From the NCBI GenBank assembly GCA_965203685.1, contig OZ241908.1, forward strand, positions 1,178,001 through 1,242,000: a stretch of DNA of 64,000 nt, in the 5' to 3' direction. A program made the position numbers and the translations under genes. How positions within the stretch are numbered: position 1 is the stretch's first letter; the number at the start of each line of letters is the position of its first letter. This DNA is from VXYL01 sp965203685 (lineage in GTDB: Bacteria; Pseudomonadota; Gammaproteobacteria; Pseudomonadales; Azotimanducaceae). Shown piece after piece: positions 7,780-15,918 of the stretch. The notes beneath the pieces were generated by a model. It did no database searches. It saw only the letters and a list, made by a program, of their open reading frames with translations, and was not told where the DNA came from.

Positions 7780-10628
7780 CCCGCCGGCAGCGCTTCGGCC
7801 TGTACCCGGGCCCGCTCTGCGAAGCGTTCCTGCCACTCGGAACGGTGGTTGGCGGGGCGCACTTCCACCGCCGTGACCTTGTACTCGGGGCAATTGGTGG
7901 CCCAGTCGGAGAGTTCGGTGGTCACCACGTTGGTGCCGGTCTCCGGGTGGTGGAAGGTCGTGTAGACGACGCCCGGCACGACGCGTTCAGTGACCTCCGC
8001 ACGCAGGGTGATCTCGCCCTTGCGGCTAGTGACCGAGACCCAGTCGCCGGTGATGATGCCGCGCATCTCGGCATCGGCCGGGTGGATCTCGAGCGTGTCC
8101 TCGGTCAGCCACTCGAGGTTCGATGTACGTCGTGTTTGCGCCCCGACGTTGTACTGGCTGAGCTTGCGGCCCGTGGTCAGGAGCAGCGGGAACTTGCGGT
8201 TGGCGCGCTCCGGCGTGGGCTGGAACTCGGTCAGCACGAACAGGCCCTTGCCGCGCACAAACTTCTCTTCGTGCATGACCGGGGTGCCTTGGGGCGCATC
8301 GGCGTTGCACGGCCACTGCACGCTGCCTTCGCGGTCGAGCACCTCGAAGTTGACCCCGGAGAAGGTCGGGGTCAGTTCGGCGATCTCGGCGACGATCTCC
8401 TCGATACTCGCGTAGTTCATCGGGTAGCCCATCGCCTGCGCGAGCGCCTGCGTGGCCTCCCATTCCTGCATGCCCGCCTTCGACGGCATCACGGCGCGGA
8501 CGCGGTTGATGCGCCGCTCGGCGTTGACGAACGTGCCGTCCTTTTCGAGGAAGGACGAACCGGGCAGGAACACGTGGGCGAACTTGGCGGTCTCGTTCAG
8601 GAACAGGTCCTGGACGATGACGCACTCCATGGAGCCGAGGGCTGCTTCGACGTGCTGGGTGTTCGGATCCGACTGGGCGATGTCTTCGCCTTGGACGTAG
8701 AGGGCCTTGAAGTCGCCGGCCACGGCGTGGTCCAGCATGTTCGGAATCCGGAAGCCCGGTTCCGCATCAAGATCGGTGCGCCAGTGCTTCGCGAAAACGC
8801 CGCGTACCGCGTCGTCGTTGACGGGGCGGTAGCCCGACAACTCGTGCGGGAACGAGCCCATGTCGCACGAGCCCTGGACGTTGTTCTGGCCGCGCAGTGG
8901 GTTGACGCCGACGCCCGGGCGGCCGATGTTGCCGGTGGCCATGGCGAGGTTGGCCATCGCCATCACCATCGTCGAGCCTTGGCTGTGCTCGGTCACGCCG
9001 AGACCGTAATAGATAGCGCTGTTGTGGGTTCCTGCACAACCTGCATAGAGCCGGGCGGCGCTGCGGATGTCCTCCGCGGGCACGCCGATCACGTCGGCGA
9101 CGTTCTCGGGCGCATTCACGTCGTCCGCGGCGAACGCTAGCCAGTCACGGAACGATTCGAGGTCGCAGCGTTCATTGACGAAGTCGTGGTCGATCAGGTC
9201 CTCCGTGACCACGACGTGCGCGAACGCATTCATCAGCGGCACGTTGGTGCCCGGCTTGAGTGGCAGATGGTGGTCGGCCTCGATGTGCGGCGTCCGCACG
9301 AGGGCGATCTTGCGCGGGTCGCAGATGATCAGTCTCGCGCCCTGCCGAAGCCGTTGCTTCATGTGCGAAGCGAAAACGGGATGGCCTTCCGTCGGGTTGG
9401 CCCCGATCACCATGATCACGTCGGCGTGCGCGACGGAGTCGAAGTTCTGCGTGCCGGCGGATGTGCCGAAGGTCTGCCTCAGCCCATAGCCGGTAGGGGA
9501 GTGGCAGACCCGGGCGCAGGTGTCGACGTTGTTGTTGCGGAACGCCGCGCGCACCATCTTCTGCACCACCCAGACCTCCTCGTTGGTGCAGCGCGACGAG
9601 GTGATGCCGCCGATGGACTTGCGCCCGTACTTGGCCTGGATGTCCTTGAGGCGGCTCGCGGCGTAGTCGATGGCTTCCTGCCATTCCACTTCGCGCCAGG
9701 GGTCGTCCGTGGATTCGCGCACCATCGGCGTGGTGATGCGGTCCTGGTGATTGGTGTAACCCCAGGCGAACCGTCCCTTGACGCACGAGTGGCCGTGGTT
9801 CGCCTTGCCGTCCTTGTGCGGGACCATGCGTACGACCGTGTCGCCTTTGACCTCGGCACGGAACGAGCAGCCGACGCCACAGTAGGCGCAGGTGGTGTCC
9901 ACGCTTCGATCCGGGACCCCGTGCTCGACGACCGACTTCTCGATCAAGGTCGCCGTCGGGCAGGCTTGTACGCAGGCGCCGCACGAGACGCATTCCGAGT
10001 CGAAGAAGCTCTCGGCGTTGGTCGCGACCTTGGAAGCGAAACCGCGACCGTCGATGGTCAGCGCCAGCGTCCCTTGGACCTCGTCGCAGGCGCGCACGCA
10101 GCGGGAGCAGACGATGCATTTCGAGGGATCGAACTGGAAGTAGGGGTTCGAGGTGTCGATGGTTGCGTCGAGATGGTCCGCGCCGTTCTCATAGCGCACG
10201 TCGCGCAGGCCAACCGCGCCTGCAACGGTCTCGAGTTCGCAGTCGCCGTTCGCCGGGCAGGTCAGGCAGTCGAGGGGATGGTCCGAGATGTAGAGTTCGA
10301 GCACCCCCTTGCGCACCCGTGCGACCTGGTCGGTCTGCGTCCGCACGACCATGCCCTCTTGTACGGGTTCGGTACACGACGCCGTGAGGCCACGGCGGCC
10401 TTCGATCTCGACGAGGCAGACGCGGCAGGAGCCAAAGGCGTCCAGGCTGTCGGTGGCGCAGAGCTTGGGGATGTCCAGCGCGTTCTCGCGGGCAGCGCGC
10501 ATGATCGAAGTGCCGGCGGGGACCCTGACCTCTTGGCCGTCGATCGTGAGGTCGACGACCGGCGCATCGGTCGCCGCGCCGTTGCTTGCGACGGCCGGCG
10601 TTCCGAAATCGGGAACGGCGATGCTCAT
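7776..10628 (-). CDS. fdsA: NAD-dependent formate dehydrogenase, catalytic molybdopterin subunit
   Basis: A 950-residue catalytic subunit that oxidises formate to CO2 at a bis-molybdopterin guanine dinucleotide centre. Modules in order: a NuoG-like [2Fe-2S] domain (C57, C68, C71, C85); a His-Cys3 [4Fe-4S] site (H117, C121, C124, C130); two ferredoxin-type clusters (C171/174/177/181 and C213/216/219/223); a fourth cluster site (C247, C250, C254, C282); then the molybdopterin domains. The molybdenum ligand is cysteine, C375 in ARVCHSPTGYG, not selenocysteine. The architecture and length match the soluble, oxygen-tolerant FdsABG enzymes. Start and stop overlap the neighbours fdsB and fdhD by 4 nt, indicating one operon. 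Confidence 0.95.
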   Translation of the reverse strand: MSIAVPDFGTPAVASNGAATDAPVVDLTIDGQEVRVPAGTSIMRAARENALDIPKLCATDSLDAFGSCRVCLVEIEGRRGLTASCTEPVQEGMVVRTQTDQVARVRKGVLELYISDHPLDCLTCPANGDCELETVAGAVGLRDVRYENGADHLDATIDTSNPYFQFDPSKCIVCSRCVRACDEVQGTLALTIDGRGFASKVATNAESFFDSECVSCGACVQACPTATLIEKSVVEHGVPDRSVDTTCAYCGVGCSFRAEVKGDTVVRMVPHKDGKANHGHSCVKGRFAWGYTNHQDRITTPMVRESTDDPWREVEWQEAIDYAASRLKDIQAKYGRKSIGGITSSRCTNEEVWVVQKMVRAAFRNNNVDTCARVCHSPTGYGLRQTFGTSAGTQNFDSVAHADVIMVIGANPTEGHPVFASHMKQRLRQGARLIICDPRKIALVRTPHIEADHHLPLKPGTNVPLMNAFAHVVVTEDLIDHDFVNERCDLESFRDWLAFAADDVNAPENVADVIGVPAEDIRSAARLYAGCAGTHNSAIYYGLGVTEHSQGSTMVMAMANLAMATGNIGRPGVGVNPLRGQNNVQGSCDMGSFPHELSGYRPVNDDAVRGVFAKHWRTDLDAEPGFRIPNMLDHAVAGDFKALYVQGEDIAQSDPNTQHVEAALGSMECVIVQDLFLNETAKFAHVFLPGSSFLEKDGTFVNAERRINRVRAVMPSKAGMQEWEATQALAQAMGYPMNYASIEEIVAEIAELTPTFSGVNFEVLDREGSVQWPCNADAPQGTPVMHEEKFVRGKGLFVLTEFQPTPERANRKFPLLLTTGRKLSQYNVGAQTRRTSNLEWLTEDTLEIHPADAEMRGIITGDWVSVTSRKGEITLRAEVTERVVPGVVYTTFHHPETGTNVVTTELSDWATNCPEYKVTAVEVRPANHRSEWQERFAERARVQAEALPAG

Positions 10629-12112
10629 GGCCGGAAGTCCTCGGGGAACCGCTTGATCGCGCTGGTGACCGGTATGGGCGTCATGCCGCCCATCTGGCAG
10701 AGGCTGGCGGTCTCCATCACCTCACAAAGATCGTCAATCATAGCCAATTTGTCTTCGGCGGCGCGACCTTCGCGCCGGGCGGCGATGACGGCGTCCATGG
10801 TCTCTTTGCCCCGCACGGCGCCGAGCCGGCACGGCGTGCACTTGCCACACGACTCGACCTCGCAGAACTCGAACGCGTAACGGGCCTGCGCGGCCAGGTC
10901 CACGCTGTCGTCGTAGACGACGAGGCCCCCGTGGCCGATACCCGCGCCGATCGCCATCATGTTCTCGTAGGTGAGTGGCGTGTCGAATTCGCCCGGCTTC
11001 AGGTACGCGCCCAAGGGGCCACCGATCTGCACCGTGCGCACGGGTCGCCCGCTACGCGTGTCCTCGCCGTAACCGTAGACGAGGTCGTTGATCGTGATGC
11101 CGAACGGCACTTCGACCAGGCCGCCGCGGCGGATGTTGCCGGCCAGTTGGAATGCCATCGTTCCCGTGGAGCGGCCGACGCCCAGGTTCGCATACCAGTT
11201 GCCGCCGTTGCCCATGATCGCGGGGACGCAGGCATACGAGATCGCGTTGTGGACCAGCGTTGGCTGGCCGAAGAGCCCCGCGATCGCCGGCACGGGGGGC
11301 TTGACGCGGATCTCGCCGCGCTTGCCTTCGAGGCTTTCGAGAAGTGACGTCTCTTCGCCGCAAATGTAGGCGCCGGCACCGATGAAGAGTTCGAGATCGA
11401 ACGCCTCGCCCTTACCGAGTATGTCGTCGCCGAGCAGCCCTGCGTCGTAGGCGTTGTCGAGCGCAGCCTGGAAGATCCGGGCAGCGATCGGATACTCGGA
11501 GCGGAGGTAGACGTAGCCTTTCGTCGCCCCGGTGGCGAGACCGGCAATGGTCATGCCTTCGATCAGCCGGTATGGATCGCCTTCCATGAGTATCCGGTCG
11601 GCGAATGTGCCGGAGTCGCCCTCGTCGGCGTTGCAGACGATGTACTTCTGCTCGCCGGGCGTGTCGAACACCGTTCGCCACTTGATGTGGGCTGGGAACC
11701 CAGCGCCGCCCCGGCCGCGCAGGCCGGAGGTCTCGATGGTGTCGATCATCGCCTCGGCCGCCTGGTCCAGGCAATCGGCCAGCACCGTGGTCGTCGGCAG
11801 CGCAAGCGGTGCGTCCTCGCCGGCACGGTCGAAAACCGCCCGGGTCTGTCCTGCGAGGTACGGGATGTCGGAGACCGGGCCGAGGCACTTCGGGTGCCGC
11901 TCCCGTTGTGCGACGAGGTCCGGCACATCCGCGCCAGTGACGTTGGCGAATGCGATCCGGCCGCCATCGTCGATCTCGACGAGCGGCTCGGCCCAGGCCA
12001 TCCCGCGCGAGCCGTTGCGCACGACCTCGGCGCCTGCGTCGGCTAGGGCGGACGCCACCGCGTCGGCACCCGCCGCCACCGCCGAGGTGTCGAGCGGAAC
12101 GTAGGCCTTCAC
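10625..12112 (-). CDS. fdsB: NAD-dependent formate dehydrogenase, diaphorase subunit (NuoF-like)
   Basis: About 495 residues. The N-terminal 100-150 residues are a thioredoxin-like domain of the kind fused to NuoF in FdsB/HoxF proteins. The central part is the FMN- and NADH-binding diaphorase (RGRGGAGFPAHIKW; VCNADEGDSGTFADR; ICGEETSLLESLEGKRGE). The C-terminal ESCGKCTPCRLGAVRG binds a [4Fe-4S] cluster. It passes electrons from the catalytic subunit to NAD+. The start chosen is GTG at 12110-12112, which overlaps the fdsG stop (GTGA); an in-frame extension to 12196 would overlap fdsG heavily and is less likely. Confidence 0.93.
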   Translation of the reverse strand: MKAYVPLDTSAVAAGADAVASALADAGAEVVRNGSRGMAWAEPLVEIDDGGRIAFANVTGADVPDLVAQRERHPKCLGPVSDIPYLAGQTRAVFDRAGEDAPLALPTTTVLADCLDQAAEAMIDTIETSGLRGRGGAGFPAHIKWRTVFDTPGEQKYIVCNADEGDSGTFADRILMEGDPYRLIEGMTIAGLATGATKGYVYLRSEYPIAARIFQAALDNAYDAGLLGDDILGKGEAFDLELFIGAGAYICGEETSLLESLEGKRGEIRVKPPVPAIAGLFGQPTLVHNAISYACVPAIMGNGGNWYANLGVGRSTGTMAFQLAGNIRRGGLVEVPFGITINDLVYGYGEDTRSGRPVRTVQIGGPLGAYLKPGEFDTPLTYENMMAIGAGIGHGGLVVYDDSVDLAAQARYAFEFCEVESCGKCTPCRLGAVRGKETMDAVIAARREGRAAEDKLAMIDDLCEVMETASLCQMGGMTPIPVTSAIKRFPEDFRP

Positions 12113-12567
12113 GCGCCGATTTCGCTGGAAAGATCGCACTGATCGGCGCGTGCAACCGGACGCTCGCCGACCATCATCGATGGGCCCTGGGCGCACAGGC
12201 CGAGGCAGTAGACCGGCTCCAGCGCCACGCGCTCGTTGGCGTCGCCGAGATCAATGCCTAGGTGCGTCTGTACGCGTTTGGTCAGTTCCCTGCCGCCGAC
12301 GGCTTGGCACGCCTCGGCCTGGCAGACCTTGACGGTCACGGGCGGCTGCGGCGTGGTCTTGAGGTCGTGGTAGAAGGACACGATCCCGCGCACTTCGGCT
12401 TGGCTCAGGTTGAACACGTGAGCCACGACGTGTTCGTCAGCGCGCCCGATGTGGCCCTGTTCGAGGACGACGTCCCGGAGCGCCTGCAAGACGCCGCCAA
12501 CGCGGTTCACATGGCGTTCGGCGATGATGCGGGTGAGGGCGTCGCGCGAGAGGTCGGATTCGGCCAT
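12109..12567 (-). CDS. fdsG: NAD-dependent formate dehydrogenase, gamma subunit (NuoE-like)
   Basis: A 152-residue [2Fe-2S] subunit with a thioredoxin-like fold, homologous to NuoE. The cluster ligands are in CQAEACQAVGG and CLGLCAQGPSMMVG, spaced as in the family; the N-terminal helical part includes VFNLSQAEVRGIVSFYHDL. It is the first gene of the operon, so the promoter should lie in the 103 bp between here and the PH-domain gene; TATATT in minus-strand sense sits just before the start codon. The usual operon order fdsG-fdsB-fdsA-fdhD is kept. Confidence 0.93.
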   Translation of the reverse strand: MAESDLSRDALTRIIAERHVNRVGGVLQALRDVVLEQGHIGRADEHVVAHVFNLSQAEVRGIVSFYHDLKTTPQPPVTVKVCQAEACQAVGGRELTKRVQTHLGIDLGDANERVALEPVYCLGLCAQGPSMMVGERPVARADQCDLSSEIGA

Positions 12568-12670
12568 CGGGCGAATATAGCATCACGCTGTCCGGCCCCC
12601 CGCGGCTAGCCTGCCCGGAGTGCGGTAGGGACCGAGTTGCGAATCGAAGGTCGTCTCGCCAGACACGATC

Positions 12671-13102
12671 TCAAGCGGACTGCTGGCCCTGCCCGATCGC
12701 TGCTAGGAAGGCATCCGGGTCGCGGGGAGAAACCGCGACGGAGCCGCCCGCGTAGTCGATCTGAATCAGGTCCCAGCCAAGCCCGAAGTGCGTGCCGAGC
12801 TTCGGCCCCTCGGTACGTACGCCCGTGATCGACGCGAGAGCGATGCGTTTGCGCAGCGGTCCCATGCGGAGGTGGAGGGATTTGCCAACGACGCGGTAGC
12901 CCGTGTCAATGAGGGCCCAAAGCGCGAGAGCGCAGACGAGCCCCGAGAGCGCGCGCAACGCCGCTTGCCACCAGGACCACGTCTCGGGGTGGTGGGGGAG
13001 GATCCAGAGAGTGACCTGCAAGCCGATGAGAGCGACATACGCCCAGCCCTGGAAGCCAAATTCGGTTCGGAAGGCACGCTCGATTTCGGTCGACTCAGGC
13101 AT
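12671..13102 (-). CDS. Two-helix membrane protein with a bacterial PH-like domain
   Basis: About 143 residues from the ATG at 13102, which has GAGGA nine bases upstream. Two transmembrane helices (WAYVALIGLQVTLWILP and LRALSGLVCALALWALI) precede a C-terminal beta-rich region (GYRVVGKSLHLRMGPLRKRI, then LIQIDYAGGSVAVSPRDPDAFLAAI). That is the pattern of YdbS/YdbT-type PH-domain membrane proteins, where the last motif reads like SPKDPEAFL. The function is unknown. It lies 26 bp downstream of the sterol-reductase-like gene on the same strand and may be cotranscribed with it. Confidence 0.65.
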   Translation of the reverse strand: MPESTEIERAFRTEFGFQGWAYVALIGLQVTLWILPHHPETWSWWQAALRALSGLVCALALWALIDTGYRVVGKSLHLRMGPLRKRIALASITGVRTEGPKLGTHFGLGWDLIQIDYAGGSVAVSPRDPDAFLAAIGQGQQSA

Positions 13103-13128
13103 GCTCGTCCTCGGTCGGCGTGTCCCGA

Positions 13129-14226
13129 TCAATACACGCCGGGCACGAGCCTAAAGCGCGTCTTGGCACGATACTCCGTCCACAACTCGCCGTATTTCTC
13201 CGCGCAGCGGCCATCGTCGATGCGTTCCCGGATGACGAAGAACACGACCAGGTAGACGAAGTAGATCCAAGCCCAGAAGTTCATGAAGTGCCCGAGCGCG
13301 AGCGCCATGCCGAGTGCTTCAAGGATCTCGCCGAAGTAGTTCATATGTCGGGAAGCGCCCCAGAAACCGCCGCAGAGGATGGTCTTCTTGCCGTCGCTGA
13401 TGGTCGTCGGCTGCATGAAGCCGAGGAATGCCCGGTCCGGCGCGCGCTTGAACGTGTATTTCTGCAGGTTCGCGCCGCGGGTGATGACCCAGCCGGCGAG
13501 GAACACCACCGCGGCGCCGCCCAGCCAGAGCACGTTGTAGGCCGGGTCGACGTCCGGTGCCGGCACGTCGGCGAGAAACCACAGCGCCACGGGGTAGAGG
13601 CAGGCGTAGACGACGATGCAGCCGCCGATCAGCTTCATGCCGACGCGCTCCTCGATGATGTCGAACGTGAAGAGCTGCACGCGCTCGAAGGCGAAGTAGT
13701 CCGCCACGAACCAGACCCACATCGCGGCGTGGAGGTAAAGACCGAGGTTTGCCGCGTCGCCGAACTGGCCTTCGTGGTACGCGGCGCTGGCGACGGCGTT
13801 GAGGGCCAGGTAGGTCCCGCCGAAGATGTACAGGAACATCTTCGCGTCAACGTGACCGCGGAACTGCATGTTGCGGGCCCGCCCGTCGAGCCATTGCACC
13901 ACGGGATTGCGCTCGTCCGCGGGAGCCCGAAACACCCACCAGGTCGTCAGCACGGCGCTCAGCGCGACCCCGCCGGCGATCGCGTGCCACTTGACACGCC
14001 ACAGCCAGTCGAGTGGTGCCGCCGTGAGCTCGAACCACCAGATCAGCAAGGCCGCGATGAACACGAGGCCGCCATTCAGGCGGTACTGGGCGGGCTCAGT
14101 GTTCGCGTGCGCGTAGCCGTCGACGCGCCGGGCCGGAATGACGCTGTGGAGGACGACGAGAATGATGAACAGCACGGTGGGTGAGAGAAACCCTGCGACC
14201 GCTTGCAGCGTGGTCAACTCCGTCAT
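13129..14226 (-). CDS. ERG4/ERG24-family sterol reductase homologue (multi-pass membrane protein)
   Basis: A 365-residue integral membrane protein with about eight to ten helices. The end, RHMNYFGEILEALGMALALG and the closing RIDDGRCAEKYGELWTEYRA then PGVY, is the signature of the ERG4/ERG24 sterol C14/C24 reductase family. The central WVWFVADYFAFERVQLFTFD followed by IIEERVGMKLI also fits that family (yeast-type: D...E...T.DI..D.FG). Such enzymes use NADPH to reduce sterol double bonds and are rare in bacteria. The activity on sterols here is an inference: broader DUF1295/isoprenylcysteine methyltransferase relatives share part of this C-terminal pattern. A strong GGAGG precedes the ATG. No squalene epoxidase or oxidosqualene cyclase is in the window. 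Confidence 0.72.
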   Translation of the reverse strand: MTELTTLQAVAGFLSPTVLFIILVVLHSVIPARRVDGYAHANTEPAQYRLNGGLVFIAALLIWWFELTAAPLDWLWRVKWHAIAGGVALSAVLTTWWVFRAPADERNPVVQWLDGRARNMQFRGHVDAKMFLYIFGGTYLALNAVASAAYHEGQFGDAANLGLYLHAAMWVWFVADYFAFERVQLFTFDIIEERVGMKLIGGCIVVYACLYPVALWFLADVPAPDVDPAYNVLWLGGAAVVFLAGWVITRGANLQKYTFKRAPDRAFLGFMQPTTISDGKKTILCGGFWGASRHMNYFGEILEALGMALALGHFMNFWAWIYFVYLVVFFVIRERIDDGRCAEKYGELWTEYRAKTRFRLVPGVY

Positions 14227-14417
14227 GCCCGACCTCCGTATGCTCTTGATTGATAACGACCATAGCGGCGCTCTGTCCGCCGGGCAAGGGACGGTACCCG
14301 TGCGGGCTTTTTGTCAATCTTCAGGTGCAGGGCCTTGTCAAGGAAGTCGCCTTTCGCAAGGTCCTCGTTGGGACTATCGTAACGGCCGACCGTGGTCGTA
14401 TGGGTTAGGTATCCACC

Positions 14418-14646
14418 TTGAACAGCATCGAGACTTCCGAATTCAAAGGCCAAGTGCCTCGCACTCGTGGACGAGGTGGCCCGCACGGGTGACTCGCTCC
14501 TTATCACGAAGAACGGCAAGCCCGTCGCAACGCTAGCGCCCTACGTCAACAAGCGGGCGTCCTTGGCGGGTCTGCATCGCGGCGACGTGGAGATTCCCGG
14601 CGACATCGTCTCACCCCTCGACGAGCCCTGGGAGGCCGACGCGTAG
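14418..14646 (+). pseudogene. Phd/YefM-type antitoxin relic, frameshifted
   Basis: From a TTG at 14418 the frame reads LNSIETSEFK and then breaks. One extra G near 14447-14449 would, if removed, restore KCLALVDEVARTGDSLLITK followed by NGKPVATLAPY, which is the Phd/YefM core, and a tail ending in DEPWEAD before a TAG at 14644. The whole would be about 75 residues, the usual size. No toxin frame follows. It may be a decayed module or an artefact of a single sequencing error, but the missing toxin favours decay. Confidence 0.6.
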
Positions 14647-14746
14647 TCCGCCTTGGTCCCCAAGGGAATTACTAGCGACGTTGCCATCCAAAGGGCCTTG
14701 ACTCGACGCGTGGCAGAACTGCGAAAAGCGGATTCGCTCCAAGGGT

Positions 14747-14770
14747 TGCGGACGTGGACGTCCGCGTACC
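14747..14770. repeat. Dispersed GGACGTCC palindrome
   Basis: The sequence TGCGGACGTGGACGTCCGCG followed by TACC sits 9 bp beyond the stop codon of the minus-strand Ldh-family gene. It matches copies at 18445-18468 and (inverted) 57975-57998, and differs slightly from the units of the 6.5-kb array. It can fold as a short GC-rich hairpin and may act as a transcript 3' end. Confidence 0.8.
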
Positions 14771-14779
14771 GTCAGAGCG

Positions 14780-15859
14780 CTAGCCGGCGAGCGGCGACTC
14801 GATACCCAACTCCCCCATCACGCCGTTGAACCACTCGATCACTTCGGGGTGGTACGGAATGCCGTTGGCGGAGCGGTCGATTTCCGCCTCGTGCTCCGGA
14901 ATCCCTGGGTAGACGACGCGGGTCTCGCCAGGCGCGGGCTTGCAGTCGAGAATCGAACGCAGGTAGGCGTCCATGTCGTCCTTGAACGTGTCGATGTCGG
15001 TGAACGCCGCGACGTTGTAGGCCATGAAGTAGTGCGCGGAGCGTTGCCGGCGATGCGGCCCGGCGCCGGTGCCGGTGAGCGCGCTGCACAGGACTTCCAC
15101 CATCATCGACAGCCCGAAGCCCTTGTGGGAGCCGATCTCGCGCGTGCCGCCCAGTGGGAGCATTAGGAACCGGTCGGGAACCGGTCCTTCGGACATGATC
15201 GGCGTGCCGTCGTCGGCGGCGATCCAGCCGGGGAGGGCGTCCCCGCCGACGCGCTTTAAGAGGGAGATCTTGTTGCCGGCCACGGAACTCATCGAGGCAT
15301 CGAAGATGTAAGGCGGTTCGTTGCGGGACGGAGCCGCGATCCCGATTGGGTTCAGACCGAGGAGTGGCTCCGCACCTTGGGTCGGTGCGACCTGCAGGCC
15401 ACCCGCCGTCATGGATACGCCGACCATGTCGTGGGCCAGGGCCAGGTGTGCGTAGTAGGCCGACGGGCCGTAGTGGCCGCTGTTGTAGGCCGTCACCACG
15501 GCGACGCCGTTGGTTTTCGCACGCTCGCAGGCAAGTTCCATGAGTTCCCGGCCTTGCCCGAGGCCTAGGCCCCCGTCGCCGTCGACGGACACGGCGGCGG
15601 GCAGATCGCTCGTCCGTTTCATCGTGGGCTTGGGATTGATGTAGCCGCCCTTCAGGCCCGCGACGTAGGCGCGCATCATGTTGCTGACGCCGTGCGAATC
15701 AATTCCGCGAACGTCCGCGTAGATCAGCACGTCCGCGCACTTGGCGGCGTCGCCATCGGACATGCCGAGCGTGGTGAAAATCGACTCGACGACGCCGCGC
15801 ATGGTGTCCGCAGGTAACCGGACGGCCAGGTTGTCCGGCACCTTGAATCGTTCGAGCAT
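14780..15859 (-). CDS. Ldh-family (malate/L-lactate dehydrogenase-type) NAD(P)-dependent oxidoreductase
   Basis: A 359-residue protein of the Ldh_2/YlbC/ureidoglycolate dehydrogenase family, which oxidises 2-hydroxyacids with NAD(P)+ and has no Rossmann fold. Family marks are DVRGIDSHGVSNMMRAYVAG near residues 48-67 (catalytic histidine), then NSGHYGPSAYYAHLA, GLNPIGIAAPSRN, and GSHKGFGLSMMVEVLCSALT, followed by a closing helix EHEAEIDRSANGIP. A good AGGAGG lies nine bases before the ATG. It is divergent from a D-2-hydroxyacid dehydrogenase with only 59 bp between the two start codons, so the pair may share a control region and handle related hydroxyacids. Confidence 0.88.
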   Translation of the reverse strand: MLERFKVPDNLAVRLPADTMRGVVESIFTTLGMSDGDAAKCADVLIYADVRGIDSHGVSNMMRAYVAGLKGGYINPKPTMKRTSDLPAAVSVDGDGGLGLGQGRELMELACERAKTNGVAVVTAYNSGHYGPSAYYAHLALAHDMVGVSMTAGGLQVAPTQGAEPLLGLNPIGIAAPSRNEPPYIFDASMSSVAGNKISLLKRVGGDALPGWIAADDGTPIMSEGPVPDRFLMLPLGGTREIGSHKGFGLSMMVEVLCSALTGTGAGPHRRQRSAHYFMAYNVAAFTDIDTFKDDMDAYLRSILDCKPAPGETRVVYPGIPEHEAEIDRSANGIPYHPEVIEWFNGVMGELGIESPLAG

Positions 15860-15918
15860 CGTTTATCCTCCTCACCACTTGGCGCAAACGGCTAAGCATA
15901 GACCGAACGGGAGCGACC

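Larger units (their letters stand above)
14227..14779. other. 553-bp gap holding an antitoxin relic and one palindrome
   Basis: No intact gene is seen between the sterol-reductase-like gene and the Ldh-family gene, which are on the same strand. The stretch contains a frame-broken Phd-type antitoxin on the plus strand (14418-14646) and one copy of the GGACGTCC palindrome next to the stop codon of the Ldh-family gene. The remaining sequence shows no convincing coding or RNA structure. Confidence 0.6.
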
